A DNA stretch of 55,066 nt from an uncultured Gammaproteobacteria bacterium (GCA_913063495.1 CAJXXT010000007.1:1-55066); one strand, 5' to 3'. Shown: positions 36,354 to 45,853, numbered from the stretch's first letter. Notes: a model not told the origin generated them from the sequence alone. Translations and numbers: made by a program.

Positions 36354-37733
36354 ATGATCGAATTTATCCCTTTATTTATGTTTGCTACGGTCTGTATCGT
36401 GTTGATGCTGGGCTATCCCGTCGCATTTACGCTAGCGGGTGTTGCACTGTTATTTGCACTTGGTGGCGATGCTGCTGGTATTTTTGATTTTAGTATCACG
36501 CAGGCCTTACCTAATCGCCTGTACGGTATAATGACCAACCAAACATTATTGGCGGTACCCTTATTTATTTTGATGGGGGTTATTTTAGAAAAATCTAAAA
36601 TTGCTGAGAATCTCCTCGATTCCATGTCCAAGTTATTTGGCCGATTTCCAGGTGGATTGGGAATATCTGTCGTATTAGTCGGCATGTTATTAGCCGCAAG
36701 CACCGGTATTGTTGGTGCTACTGTCGTTACAATGGGCTTAATGGCATTACCAACGATGATTAAACGCCAATACGATCCTGAACTAGCAACCGGTGTTATT
36801 TGTGCCACAGGGACCTTGGGGCAAATCATTCCTCCTTCTATTGCCTTAGTGTTACTGGGTGATGTGTTATCCAATGCTTATCAACAAGCGCAATTAAGTC
36901 AGGGTATTTTTTCAACAAAAACCGTCTCTGTAGGTGATCTTTTTATTGGTTCATTAATTCCGGGCTTATTGTTGGTAGTGCTTTATGCAGCTTACGTTAT
37001 CGGTAAAGCGTATTTTCAACCTCAATCTGCACCACCGTATACTCCAGACCCAGAGGAGTTAGAGCACAGTGTTTTTGTATCCGTTATTAAAGGATTATTA
37101 CCTCCCATTTTGCTCATTGGTGCAGTTCTAGGATCAATCTTATCCGGTAATGCTACTCCCACTGAAGCTGCTGCAGTTGGCGCTATTGGTGCAACATTAT
37201 TAGCTTTACTACAACGTCAGCTCAATATCAGTAAGATGATGGATATAGTGACTTCAACAACCAAAATCACCAGTATGGTGTTTGCTATTTTGATTGGCGC
37301 TTCGGTGTTTTCATTGGTATTTAGAGGTTATGGCGGTGATGAGCTCATTCGTTCATTATTTGATGCTATGCCTGGTGGTGTCATCGGCGCTACGCTATTG
37401 GTAATGGTCGTCATATTTTTACTGGGATTTATTCTCGATTTTATCGAAATCACCTTTGTCGTAGTTCCCATTGTAGGGCCCGTGTTGTTGGCGATGGGGC
37501 TTGATCCTGTTTGGTTAGGGGTAATGATTGCGATTAACTTACAAACATCATTTTTAACCCCTCCATTTGGATTTGCATTATTCTATTTGCGGGGGGTTGC
37601 ACCAGAGAGTATTGCAACATCGACGATTTACCGTGGGGTTATTCCGTTTATCTTAATTCAGATTTTGATGATGATTATTCTGGCGATATGGCCTGCGTTA
37701 GCAACCTGGTTGCCTAGCGTTGTTTATGGTTAA
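36354..37733 (+). CDS. TRAP transporter large permease (DctM family)
   Basis: A 459-residue integral membrane protein with about twelve segments. Conserved DctM phrases are ALPNRLYGIMTNQTLLAVPL, ATGTLGQIIPPSIALVLLGD and ATPTEAAAVGAIGATLLALL, with a late NLQTSFLTPPFGFALFYLRG. It is the main sodium-solute channel of a TRAP system of the mannitol/chloroaromatic group (inferred from family likeness). Translation starts right after the small permease stop. The likely binding protein gene lies beyond a thioesterase gene on the other strand. Confidence 0.94.
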   Translation: MIEFIPLFMFATVCIVLMLGYPVAFTLAGVALLFALGGDAAGIFDFSITQALPNRLYGIMTNQTLLAVPLFILMGVILEKSKIAENLLDSMSKLFGRFPGGLGISVVLVGMLLAASTGIVGATVVTMGLMALPTMIKRQYDPELATGVICATGTLGQIIPPSIALVLLGDVLSNAYQQAQLSQGIFSTKTVSVGDLFIGSLIPGLLLVVLYAAYVIGKAYFQPQSAPPYTPDPEELEHSVFVSVIKGLLPPILLIGAVLGSILSGNATPTEAAAVGAIGATLLALLQRQLNISKMMDIVTSTTKITSMVFAILIGASVFSLVFRGYGGDELIRSLFDAMPGGVIGATLLVMVVIFLLGFILDFIEITFVVVPIVGPVLLAMGLDPVWLGVMIAINLQTSFLTPPFGFALFYLRGVAPESIATSTIYRGVIPFILIQILMMIILAIWPALATWLPSVVYG

Positions 37734-37854
37734 CTTATACCGTTAACGATTTAAGTTAACCGTAGACTACGGATTAGGGTTTGTATTCTATTTTTGTCGT
37801 CTACACTGGTTGCTACTTGCACACTCCCCCTTGCATGCAATTTGAGGCAGTATT

Positions 37855-38253
37855 ATGAATGAAGAACACGATGAGGTTATTCAACCTAAAGGTGATTTAG
37901 CGTTACAAACTATTGCTATGCCAAAAGATGCCAACTTTAATGGGGATATTTTTGGTGGTTGGTTGGTATCTCAGATGGATTTAGCAGGAGCGGTAACGGC
38001 GAATCGTATTGCTGAAGGTCGTGTTGCAACGGTGGCCATTGATTCGATGGTTTTTTTATCTCCGGTTGCCATTGGTTCTGTGGTGAGTTGTTATTGTGAT
38101 GTGCTAGATATTGGGCGTAGTTCAATTGCGTTAAATATTGAGGTGTGGGCAAAACATCATAAAACGCAGGAGGTGAGGAAAGTAACGGAAGGTAAGTTTA
38201 CCTTTGTTGCGATTAATGATGACAAAAGGACTCGCACGATTTCGAAAAGATGA
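37855..38253 (+). CDS. Acyl-CoA thioesterase, hotdog fold (YciA-like)
   Basis: A 132-residue hotdog protein. ALQTIAMPKDANFNGDIFGG with WLVSQMDLAGAV is the YciA/acyl-CoA hydrolase signature, including the catalytic aspartate on the long helix (the D of QMDLAG). VATVAIDSMVFLSPVAIG and VTEGKFTFVAI form the central strands. It hydrolyses acyl-CoA thioesters of broad length in the cytoplasm. ATG 37855 has GAGG upstream. It sits between the TRAP permease genes and the binding protein, with no obvious link to transport. Confidence 0.92.
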   Translation: MNEEHDEVIQPKGDLALQTIAMPKDANFNGDIFGGWLVSQMDLAGAVTANRIAEGRVATVAIDSMVFLSPVAIGSVVSCYCDVLDIGRSSIALNIEVWAKHHKTQEVRKVTEGKFTFVAINDDKRTRTISKR

Positions 38254-38292
38254 TTTTTTAGGATAGGTAAAAGCTCAGCGTATCTCGTAGAT

Positions 38293-38434
38293 CGCACCGT
38301 ATCTGTCATCATCTTTCAGAAAACGCAGCAAGTACATCCACGCACCCAATGAACTCGCGAATGAAGTGAGTCTATTGGGTATCCTTGCCTCTGCGACTTC
38401 TGAGATATGATGTCACATACAGTGTTCAATACGG
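38293..38434. repeat. Long-hairpin repeat, copy 3 (thioesterase-binding protein gap)
   Basis: Imperfect arms: GTATCTGTCATCATCTTTCA, then GAAAACGCAG, on the left, and CTGCGACTTCTGAGATATGA, then TGTCACATAC, on the right (about 26 of 34 positions pair by eye). The core differs from copies 1 and 2 and contains its own hairpin ACCCAAT / ATTGGGT, but keeps CAGAAAACGC, TACATCCACGC and ACTCGC like copy 1. It lies between two convergent genes. Confidence 0.75.
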
Positions 38435-38478
38435 AATTTTAAGATTATCACTATAGAGAATTCTGCAACAACATCCCT

Positions 38479-39582
38479 CTACAAATCTCGCGCTTCAATA
38501 AATGCCTTTTCAGAAATAGCAGTATAAGGCCTTACATCGTCACTAAATGCTTTAAAGGAGTCATAAACCTTTTTGGCTTTTTCATCTTTTGCAATAACTT
38601 CTGCAATGACTTCTTCTGATGCATTTTTAAGTGCTAGTAATACTTCGTCCGGTAGTTTTTGAACCTTCACACCATGGACTTCTATTAGCTCTTTTAGTGC
38701 TGCATTATTTCTGGCAGTGTATTCATCTAACATGTCTTGATTCATTGCTCGTGTTGCATGGGTCACGATAGCTTGTAAATCTTTAGGCAATGAATTCCAG
38801 GCATCTTTGTTAACAATAAACTCCAGCATTGCACCCGGCTCGTGCCATCCAGGGTAATAATAATATTTTGCTGCTTTATGTAATCCAAATGTTAAATCGT
38901 TATAGGGACCAACCCATTCAGTCGCGTCGATAGACCCTGTTTGTAATGCGGTAAACAATTCACCACCGGGCAATGTCACCGGAATCCCACCAACACGTTG
39001 CAATACTTCTCCCGCTAAACCGGGGATGCGCATCTTTAATCCTTTCAGATCTTCAACGGTGTTGATTTCTTTATTAAACCATCCGGCCATTTGTACTCCG
39101 GTGCTACCGCCTGCAAACGGTATTAGGTTAAAATCACTGTAAATCTCCTGCCAAAGTTTCAACCCTCCACCATAATGCAACCAACCATTCATTTCTTGGG
39201 CATTTAACCCAAAAGGTACGGCGGTAAAGAATTGACTAGCAGAAGTTTTTCCTTTCCAATAATACGCAGCGCCGTGCCCCATCTCTGCGGCTCCCCGCGC
39301 AACGGTATCAAATACCGCCATCGCGGGTACTAACTCATTGGCCCCATAAACCTTTACCGTAAGTCGACCCGCACTCATTTCTGTGACCGCATTGGCGAAA
39401 TTTTCTGGTGCCGAACCTAGGCCAGGAAAGTTCTTTGGCCACGTTGTTACCAACCTCCAGTTAAATGTTTTTACTTCAGCTTTTTCTGCATCCGCTTGAG
39501 AAGTTGATGCTTTTTCCTCTCCACACCCTATGGCGGTTAACATGGCGATGGATAAACACAGCGCTGCTAATTTTTTTATCAT
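38479..39582 (-). CDS. TRAP transporter substrate-binding lipoprotein (DctP/TakP family)
   Basis: A 367-residue protein with a lipoprotein signal (LTAIGC lipobox, cysteine 20). The mature domain matches the TRAP DctP family, close to alpha-keto acid binders: WRLVTTWPKNFPGLGSAPEN, NTVEDLKGLKMRIPGLAGEV, and ALQTGSIDATEWVGPYNDLT, then YYYYPGWHEPG. The W-V-G-P region and the arginine in KMRIPG are the expected ligand-contact positions. It is probably the binding partner of the DctQM-like permease at 35.7-37.7 kb, although the gene is on the opposite strand. ATG 39582 has AAGGA upstream. Confidence 0.92.
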   Translation of the reverse strand: MIKKLAALCLSIAMLTAIGCGEEKASTSQADAEKAEVKTFNWRLVTTWPKNFPGLGSAPENFANAVTEMSAGRLTVKVYGANELVPAMAVFDTVARGAAEMGHGAAYYWKGKTSASQFFTAVPFGLNAQEMNGWLHYGGGLKLWQEIYSDFNLIPFAGGSTGVQMAGWFNKEINTVEDLKGLKMRIPGLAGEVLQRVGGIPVTLPGGELFTALQTGSIDATEWVGPYNDLTFGLHKAAKYYYYPGWHEPGAMLEFIVNKDAWNSLPKDLQAIVTHATRAMNQDMLDEYTARNNAALKELIEVHGVKVQKLPDEVLLALKNASEEVIAEVIAKDEKAKKVYDSFKAFSDDVRPYTAISEKAFIEARDL

Positions 39583-39705
39583 TTTTTATCCTTAAATTTA
39601 ACTCTATTATATCTATTCTGTAGATTTCAAAATCTGCGTGTTATCTACCATTTACGCGCCAAAACTTTAGTACTATCTAAAACATCCAAACTACGTGTTA
39701 TCACA

Positions 39706-41958
39706 CTAGATCTCTTCCAACTTGGCATACTGCATAACTAATCGCTTTTCACCGACATCTGCAAAGTTAATATGTATCTGAGCATTAGAGCCGGTACCAG
39801 TACAATCCAATACAACCCCATCACCAAATTTCTTATGACGCACCCGCTGACCGAGTCGATAAGGTGCATCCGCCAAGTCCTCACGCAACCGCGCTCTACG
39901 CGGAATTTTTGCACTACTGCTAGCTGCATTACTATTAGCATTTTGGCCTGAAGATCGATAACTACCTCCGCCAGCATTACTAGATCCAACAGGGCGAGTC
40001 ACAGTAGATTTAATCCGCACTTCTTCCAACAAATTCGGCGGGATTTCTCGAAGAAAACGAGATGGTCCATTCAGCTTTTCAGTGCCATATAAGCGACGAC
40101 TTTCTGCATAACTCACATACAGCTTTTTCATTGCCCGGGTGATACCGACATAACACAATCGTCGTTCTTCTGCTAAACGGTCCGGATCATCTTTTGATTG
40201 TGCTGATGGAAACATACCCTCTTCCAATCCGCACAAAAATACCACGGGGAACTCCAAACCCTTAGCCGAATGTAATGTCATTAATTGGACGGCATTATCG
40301 GCATCTTCTGACTGTTTATTACCCGATTCCAATGCTGCGTGATCCAAAAAGTTCGCTAATGTAGGGGCAAGCTCCCCCTCAATCTCAAACTGACGTACAG
40401 CGGTAACCAATTCTTGTAAATTCTCAACACGGGCCTGAGATTTTTCACCTTTTTCATTTTTATGCATGTCCATCAAACCACTTCGCTCAACCACAATCTC
40501 AGCTTGTTCTGCCAAGCTAAGGTCTAAGGTTTCTTGAGAAAGGGTTTCGATGAGGCCAAGAAACTGGCGTAATGCATTGAGTGCTCGTGCAGGTAATGCT
40601 TTTTGATTCACTAGATAAAGCGCAGCTTCCCACATTGAGTGATTCATTGCTCGTGCTGTTTCTCGAACCTTCTCAACAGACTTATCGCCTAAACTGCGGG
40701 CTGGTATATTAACCACACGCTCAAAAGCGGCATCATCGTCCCGGTGGCATAATAAGCGTAAATAACACATAGCATTTTTAATTTCTGCTCGCTCAAAAAA
40801 TCGATGCCCCCCATAAATACGATAAGGAATTGCCGCCCGCAATAACGCTTCTTCTATCACCCGAGACTGGGCATTAGAACGGTATAAAATGGCAATGTCT
40901 TTACGTTGTAAGCCATTCAGTAATGCTTTATTTAATAATGCCGATTCAATACGATCACTTATAAACCGTGCTTCATCAACTTCGTTAAATCCTGCATACA
41001 ACGTAATCGGCTCGCCGTCTTCACCATCGGTCCATAGCTCTTTACCCAAACGGTCACTATTTCGATTAATTACCGCATTGGCCGCAGCAAGAATAGTGGC
41101 GGTTGAACGGTAATTTTGTTCTAACTTTACAGTCTCAACACTGCCTGAGGTTTTGCCAAAATGCTGAATATTTTCAATCTTAGCACCACGCCAACCATAG
41201 ATAGACTGATCGTCGTCTCCCACGATGGTCATTGCACCTGTTTTACCGGCTAACACCTGCAACCACGCATATTGCACGGTGTTAGTATCCTGAAACTCAT
41301 CCACCAAAATATGTTTAAAGCGTTGTTGATAGTGTGCCAAAATTTCTGGTTTTTTTAACCATAACTCATGGGAGCGTAACAATAATTCAGCAAAATCTAC
41401 CATACCCCCACGAGTACAGGCTTGCTCATAATACTTATACACATCAATCAGTGTTTTTTGGTGCAGGTCATTATAATGTTCAATATGTTCTGGACGACGA
41501 CCTTCATCCTTTTGGTTGTTGATAAACCACTGAACTTGTTTCGGAGGCCACTGAGAATCATCAACGTTAAGAAATTTCAACGTACGTTTAATAACCCGTA
41601 GTTGATCATCAGAATCCAGGATTTGAAAATTTTCCGGAAGACCCGCATCCTTCCAATGGGTTCGCAATAAACGATGGGCAATACCATGAAATGTACCCAC
41701 CCACATAGCACCACCCGGTACTCGCAACAAAGAACCTATCCGTTCTCGCATTTCAGCGGCGGCTTTATTTGTAAACGTCACAGCCAATATATTTGATGGC
41801 GATAGATTTCGATCACGAATCAACCAAACAATTCTATGGACTAAGACGCGTGTCTTGCCGCTTCCAGCTCCTGCAAGAACCAACAAACGAGGGGCGTCAG
41901 AAGTCACTGCCTTATGCTGTGCTTTATTCAAAACTGATAAAAGAGGATCATGTGTCAT
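39706..41958 (-). CDS. uvrD: DNA helicase II UvrD
   Basis: A 750-residue SF1A helicase. Motif I is LAGAGSGKT, motif Ia AVTFTNKAAAEMRER, motif II VDEFQDTN, motif III VGDDDQSIYGWRGA, motif IV LEQNYRST, motif V MTLHSAKGLEF and motif VI VGITRAMKKLY, all intact. The C-terminal Tudor-like RNA-polymerase-binding tail (LGQRVRHKKFGDGVVLDCTG) is retained. UvrD removes incised oligonucleotides in excision repair, acts in mismatch repair and clears recombination intermediates. Slightly longer than E. coli UvrD because of an Asn/Ser-rich linker before the tail. Confidence 0.96.
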   Translation of the reverse strand: MTHDPLLSVLNKAQHKAVTSDAPRLLVLAGAGSGKTRVLVHRIVWLIRDRNLSPSNILAVTFTNKAAAEMRERIGSLLRVPGGAMWVGTFHGIAHRLLRTHWKDAGLPENFQILDSDDQLRVIKRTLKFLNVDDSQWPPKQVQWFINNQKDEGRRPEHIEHYNDLHQKTLIDVYKYYEQACTRGGMVDFAELLLRSHELWLKKPEILAHYQQRFKHILVDEFQDTNTVQYAWLQVLAGKTGAMTIVGDDDQSIYGWRGAKIENIQHFGKTSGSVETVKLEQNYRSTATILAAANAVINRNSDRLGKELWTDGEDGEPITLYAGFNEVDEARFISDRIESALLNKALLNGLQRKDIAILYRSNAQSRVIEEALLRAAIPYRIYGGHRFFERAEIKNAMCYLRLLCHRDDDAAFERVVNIPARSLGDKSVEKVRETARAMNHSMWEAALYLVNQKALPARALNALRQFLGLIETLSQETLDLSLAEQAEIVVERSGLMDMHKNEKGEKSQARVENLQELVTAVRQFEIEGELAPTLANFLDHAALESGNKQSEDADNAVQLMTLHSAKGLEFPVVFLCGLEEGMFPSAQSKDDPDRLAEERRLCYVGITRAMKKLYVSYAESRRLYGTEKLNGPSRFLREIPPNLLEEVRIKSTVTRPVGSSNAGGGSYRSSGQNANSNAASSSAKIPRRARLREDLADAPYRLGQRVRHKKFGDGVVLDCTGTGSNAQIHINFADVGEKRLVMQYAKLEEI

Positions 41959-42286
41959 AGCGGCAGTGTACCAGAGATTTTACTTCGTTAACGCATTTCT
42001 CACTACCGCCCCTAACCCTTTGATCTATTATATATAAGCCTTTGTACGAATAGCGCTCAGAGCACAAATTTTTTACACTTTTTTGACCTCAAAATTAACA
42101 CTTATAGGAAAATACGATTATATTTCTACATTAACCATTGTGAATAATAACGTCTTTGGCATGGGAAATGGCCCAACTTACCTTGCTTCAACATGGGTCA
42201 AAGACGTTGTAATCATGGTTTTTATCTTGATGTTCACATTTTGGGTGCTCAGATAACAACTAAAACCAGTATGGAGTTTTGCTCAG
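41959..42286. other. Intergenic region upstream of the DUF1302 gene
   Basis: This 328-base region between divergent uvrD and the DUF1302 gene is AT-rich. It contains a 10-bp inverted repeat AACGTCTTTG / CAAAGACGTT (42149-42158, 42199-42208) and the possible 31-residue membrane peptide frame at 42161-42256. Promoters for both flanking genes must lie here, but I could not choose convincing hexamers. Confidence 0.5.
42161..42256 (+). CDS. Possible 31-residue single-span membrane peptide
   Basis: An open frame from ATG 42161 to TAA reads MGNGPTYLASTWVKDVVIM then VFILMFTFWVLR: a short polar start, Trp-Val-Lys-Asp, then about 15 hydrophobic residues. It could extend to a GTG at 42140 (37 residues). 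The composition is that of a small membrane protein. There is no strong ribosome site, and the start region overlaps an inverted repeat, so it may be chance. Confidence 0.3.
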   Translation: MGNGPTYLASTWVKDVVIMVFILMFTFWVLR

Positions 42287-44431
42287 ATGAGAAAACGAAA
42301 CCCTTTTAAAATGACCTCACTCGCGGTTGCCGTCTCGCTCGGCAGCCTGATGAGCGGGGGTGCTCAAGCTGTCGAGTTTAGTGACGGTGATTTTAGTATA
42401 CAACTAGATACAACCCTTTCCGTTGGTGCAGGCTGGCGGACATCGGATATTGATTATGAAGGTGTCGGGCCTGCAAATGCAGAGGCTGCAGGAGAGGCAA
42501 AAAATCATAAACATAACACAGCCTCTCAAGACAATAGTAACTTACGCTTCGAACAAGGTGATACTTACACCGAAATCGTTAAAGTTTTATTTGATGTAGA
42601 AATGAATTATAAGAACTTTGGGGCATTTGTTCGTGCCAAAGGGTGGTATGACAATCGTTTATCCAACAATGACGGTGGATCTGATTTACCAGCATTCTAT
42701 GCAACAACTGATAGCGGTCACCCAGCAGAGCCTAGGCAATCCAACGCCAGCGACACTGAAATACTTGATGCCTTTATATGGGGGGATTGGTGGATCGGTG
42801 AAATGCCATTAAACGTACGGTATGGACGCCAAGTTATCAGTTGGGGTGAAGGTGTATTTTTCCCGAACGGAATTAACACCATAAACGCAATTGATGTTAA
42901 TGCTTTATTGGCCCCTGGAGCCGAATTAAAAGAGGCTCTTCTTCCCACAGAATCCCTATTTGCTTCTATTGGTGTTACTGAAAACCTCTCGCTTGAAGCA
43001 TTTGTCCAGTTTGACTGGGAAGAAACACGCGTCCCCCCTTGTGGTACATTTTTCTCAACAACTGATTTAATTGGTGACGGCTGCGTAAATGGCTTTTATG
43101 TTTCAGCAGAAACTGGTACCGATGGTACACAAAGAGGTACAGCACCCGGCCTAGATAGTAGTTTGACAAGACTTCCTCGAGGAGAAGATAACGAGGCCAG
43201 TGATTCAGGTCAATTTGGTTTTGCCGTTCGATACTTTATTGAAGCCATCGAGACAGAAGTTGCAGGTTACTTCATTAACTACCATTCCAAACTACCTCTT
43301 CTTAGCGGTATGACACCTGACCCCGATGCAGCATCCTTTGGTGCATTCTTAGGCGCAGCGACTGGAAATGCCAACTTAGGTACACTAGCCACAAATGCAA
43401 TATTAAATGCAGACTTATCACCCATACGAGATGCTCTTATTGGTGCGGGTCAACCCACTGCCGTTGGATTATTACTTCCTTACGGGACCTATTTTGTTGA
43501 ATACCCAGAAGACATTCAATTGTTAGGTGCCTCATTCAGCACCACATTAGACCTTGGCTTACCTGGTGGCGCATCATCCGTCGCAGGTGAAATCAGTGTA
43601 AGAAAAGATCAACCCTTCCAAGTAGAGGATGGCGTACTGCTAGGAGGCATGCTCGGCTTCCCGAGTCAAATGTGTGCGGATGCACCTATCGCATTTGACT
43701 GTTTATCAAAATTTGGTACCGGAGATTACGTTAAGGGATATATCGAAGAAGATTATTACCAAGCTGAATTTTCGATGATTCATTTCTTCGACCGATTCCT
43801 CGGGGCCGAACGCTGGACCTTGGTTGGTGATGTTGCATTTGCTTATGCTGACATCCCTGATGAAGATGAGCTAACGCTCAACAGTGGATACAATGCCGCG
43901 TTGTTAACACCGGGGTTTCCTGATACCGATTGGTCTAGGATATTAGCTTCTCAGGCAGCGGGGGCGGCAGCAGGAGCGGCGGCAGAAGCGGCAGCATTAG
44001 CTGGCGGTGCTGATGCAGCAACTGCAGCGGCAACTGGTGCAGCTACAGCTACAGCTACCACAGCGGGTGCCTTAGCATCTGGATTAACACTTGAAACCGT
44101 ACTTGGTGCAGGCCTAGCTTCCGAAGACAAAAACTACCCAACGCAATTTGCATGGGGTTATAAGATCCGAGTTAGTGGCCAATACAGTAACGTCTTTGCA
44201 GGGATTAACTTGAAGCCAACCATCAGCTTTAGTCATGATGTGGATGGTGTATCACCAGGCCCCATCTCAAACTTCCTAGAAGACAGAATGTCCTTCAGTT
44301 TAAATCTTGAGGCCGTTTATCAGAACACATACAGCGTTGCCGTTGGTTATACCGACTTCTTCGGCGCCGAACCCTACAACCAGTTAGCCGATAGGGATTT
44401 CTTCACCCTTAGTGCAAGCGTATCATTCTAA
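42287..44431 (+). CDS. DUF1302 outer-membrane protein
   Basis: A 714-residue exported protein with a signal peptide ending SGGAQA. It begins VEFSDGDFSIQLDTTLSVGA, the DUF1302 start, and has YGRQVISWGEGVFFPNGINT, then INAIDVNALLAPGAELKEAL, the most conserved region. It is strand-rich and ends FFTLSASVSF with terminal Phe, so an outer-membrane barrel is likely. Residues about 557-598 are an alanine-rich run that interrupts this pattern. DUF1302 genes are usually paired with DUF1329 genes, as here, and have been linked to outer-membrane lipid or hydrophobic compound handling; function here is inferred. Confidence 0.88.
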   Translation: MRKRNPFKMTSLAVAVSLGSLMSGGAQAVEFSDGDFSIQLDTTLSVGAGWRTSDIDYEGVGPANAEAAGEAKNHKHNTASQDNSNLRFEQGDTYTEIVKVLFDVEMNYKNFGAFVRAKGWYDNRLSNNDGGSDLPAFYATTDSGHPAEPRQSNASDTEILDAFIWGDWWIGEMPLNVRYGRQVISWGEGVFFPNGINTINAIDVNALLAPGAELKEALLPTESLFASIGVTENLSLEAFVQFDWEETRVPPCGTFFSTTDLIGDGCVNGFYVSAETGTDGTQRGTAPGLDSSLTRLPRGEDNEASDSGQFGFAVRYFIEAIETEVAGYFINYHSKLPLLSGMTPDPDAASFGAFLGAATGNANLGTLATNAILNADLSPIRDALIGAGQPTAVGLLLPYGTYFVEYPEDIQLLGASFSTTLDLGLPGGASSVAGEISVRKDQPFQVEDGVLLGGMLGFPSQMCADAPIAFDCLSKFGTGDYVKGYIEEDYYQAEFSMIHFFDRFLGAERWTLVGDVAFAYADIPDEDELTLNSGYNAALLTPGFPDTDWSRILASQAAGAAAGAAAEAAALAGGADAATAAATGAATATATTAGALASGLTLETVLGAGLASEDKNYPTQFAWGYKIRVSGQYSNVFAGINLKPTISFSHDVDGVSPGPISNFLEDRMSFSLNLEAVYQNTYSVAVGYTDFFGAEPYNQLADRDFFTLSASVSF

Positions 44432-44449
44432 GTTAGGGGGGCAAAGGAC

Positions 44450-45835
44450 ATGAAAATGCGAAACAAATTATTCAAAAAAACATTGATTGCTTCTGGTTTA
44501 CTAGCAGCATCACTAGCAGCATCACCAATAATGGCAAAGGTCGATGCTGGCCAAGCAGCAAAAATAGGAGCAGAGTTAACGGCGATTGGGGCTGAAAAAG
44601 CAGCAAATGCTGATGGTAGTATTCCTGAGTATACGGGTGGCCTAAAAGACAGCCCTGCCTGTTATGACGGCACTAGCTTCTTATGCCATCCTTTTCCTGA
44701 CGATAAGGTGTTGTTTGAAATTACTGCTGCTAACCTAGATCAGTACAAAGACAAATTATCACCAGGTCAGATTGCGATGTTTGCGACCTATCCAGACACT
44801 TACAAAATGCCGATATATCAGTCACGACGTACCGCCGCATTACCAGAGAGTGTCTACGCAGCAACCAAAATCAACGCTACGACGACAGGTTTAGTAAAAG
44901 GTGGTAACGGCTTAACCGATTACACAGTGCGGGGATATCCATTCCCAATTCCGAATAGCGGTGTAGAGGTAATTTGGAACCATATCGTTCGTTATCGTGG
45001 TGAAACAGCAACCCGTATTACGGGCCAGGCAACACCTCAAGTTAATGGTGCCTTTAACGTGGTTATCTTTGAGGACGAAATTGCATTTCGCTTCGGCCTA
45101 AAAGACATTCAACCCGGTGAAGATGAAAACGTGTTATTTTACTTTAAGCAAAAAGTAAAATCCCCCGCTCGTCTCGCAGGTAACGTGTTATTAGTACATG
45201 AAACCATTGACCAAGTAAAAGAGCCTCGTAAAGCGTGGATCTATAACGCTGGTCAACGTCGTGTACGTCGAGCGCCTCAGGTAGCCTATGACGGCCCAGG
45301 GACTGCGGCGGATGGGTTACGTACCGCTGATAACTTTGATATGTATAACGGAACTCCTGATCGCTATGAGTGGAAGCTAATTGGCAAGAAAGAAATGTAT
45401 ATTCCTTATAATAACTTTAAGCTAGATGAAAAAGGCTTGAAGTATAAGGATATCATTCAACCTGGTCACATTAATCCAGAATTCACTCGTCACGAGTTGC
45501 ATCGTGTGTGGGTTGTCGAATCAAAACTAAGGCCTAGAACTCGTCACGTATATGGCGCTAGAACCTTTTTCATTGATGAAGACTCTTGGCAAGCAAGCAT
45601 CATCGATCACTATGACGGTCGTGGGAACATGTGGCGTGTCGCTCAAGCCTATGAAATGCAGTACTACCATTCAAAAATCCCGTGGTATGCAATGGAAGTA
45701 TTATATGACTTAAACGCTAAACGTTATCTAGCCCTTGGTTTAGAGAACGAAGAAAATGAAGGCGTTGATTTCACTAAGACATACTCCAAAGTAGAATATA
45801 AACCTGCTGCATTACGTCAGGCTGGCGTTCGATAG
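44450..45835 (+). CDS. DUF1329 exported protein
   Basis: A 461-residue protein with a signal peptide (LIASGLLAASLAASPIMA). The conserved DUF1329 features are AAKIGAELTAIGAEKAANAD, IPEYTGGL, PFPDDKVLFEITAANLDQYK, KAWIYNAGQRRVRRAPQVAY and GRGNMWRVAQAYEMQYY. The family is predicted to share the LolA/LolB-like half-barrel fold that binds lipid. It lies 18 bases after the DUF1302 gene and forms an operon ended by a strong hairpin. ATG 44450 or the ATG six bases later may start it. Confidence 0.9.
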   Translation: MKMRNKLFKKTLIASGLLAASLAASPIMAKVDAGQAAKIGAELTAIGAEKAANADGSIPEYTGGLKDSPACYDGTSFLCHPFPDDKVLFEITAANLDQYKDKLSPGQIAMFATYPDTYKMPIYQSRRTAALPESVYAATKINATTTGLVKGGNGLTDYTVRGYPFPIPNSGVEVIWNHIVRYRGETATRITGQATPQVNGAFNVVIFEDEIAFRFGLKDIQPGEDENVLFYFKQKVKSPARLAGNVLLVHETIDQVKEPRKAWIYNAGQRRVRRAPQVAYDGPGTAADGLRTADNFDMYNGTPDRYEWKLIGKKEMYIPYNNFKLDEKGLKYKDIIQPGHINPEFTRHELHRVWVVESKLRPRTRHVYGARTFFIDEDSWQASIIDHYDGRGNMWRVAQAYEMQYYHSKIPWYAMEVLYDLNAKRYLALGLENEENEGVDFTKTYSKVEYKPAALRQAGVR

Positions 45836-45853
45836 TACTTCCTATTAGAAGTA

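Noticed and set aside
43955-44085. Ala-rich run as a frameshift artefact
   Set aside because: The DUF1302 frame continues correctly on both sides and the barrel C terminus is intact, so the run is in frame.
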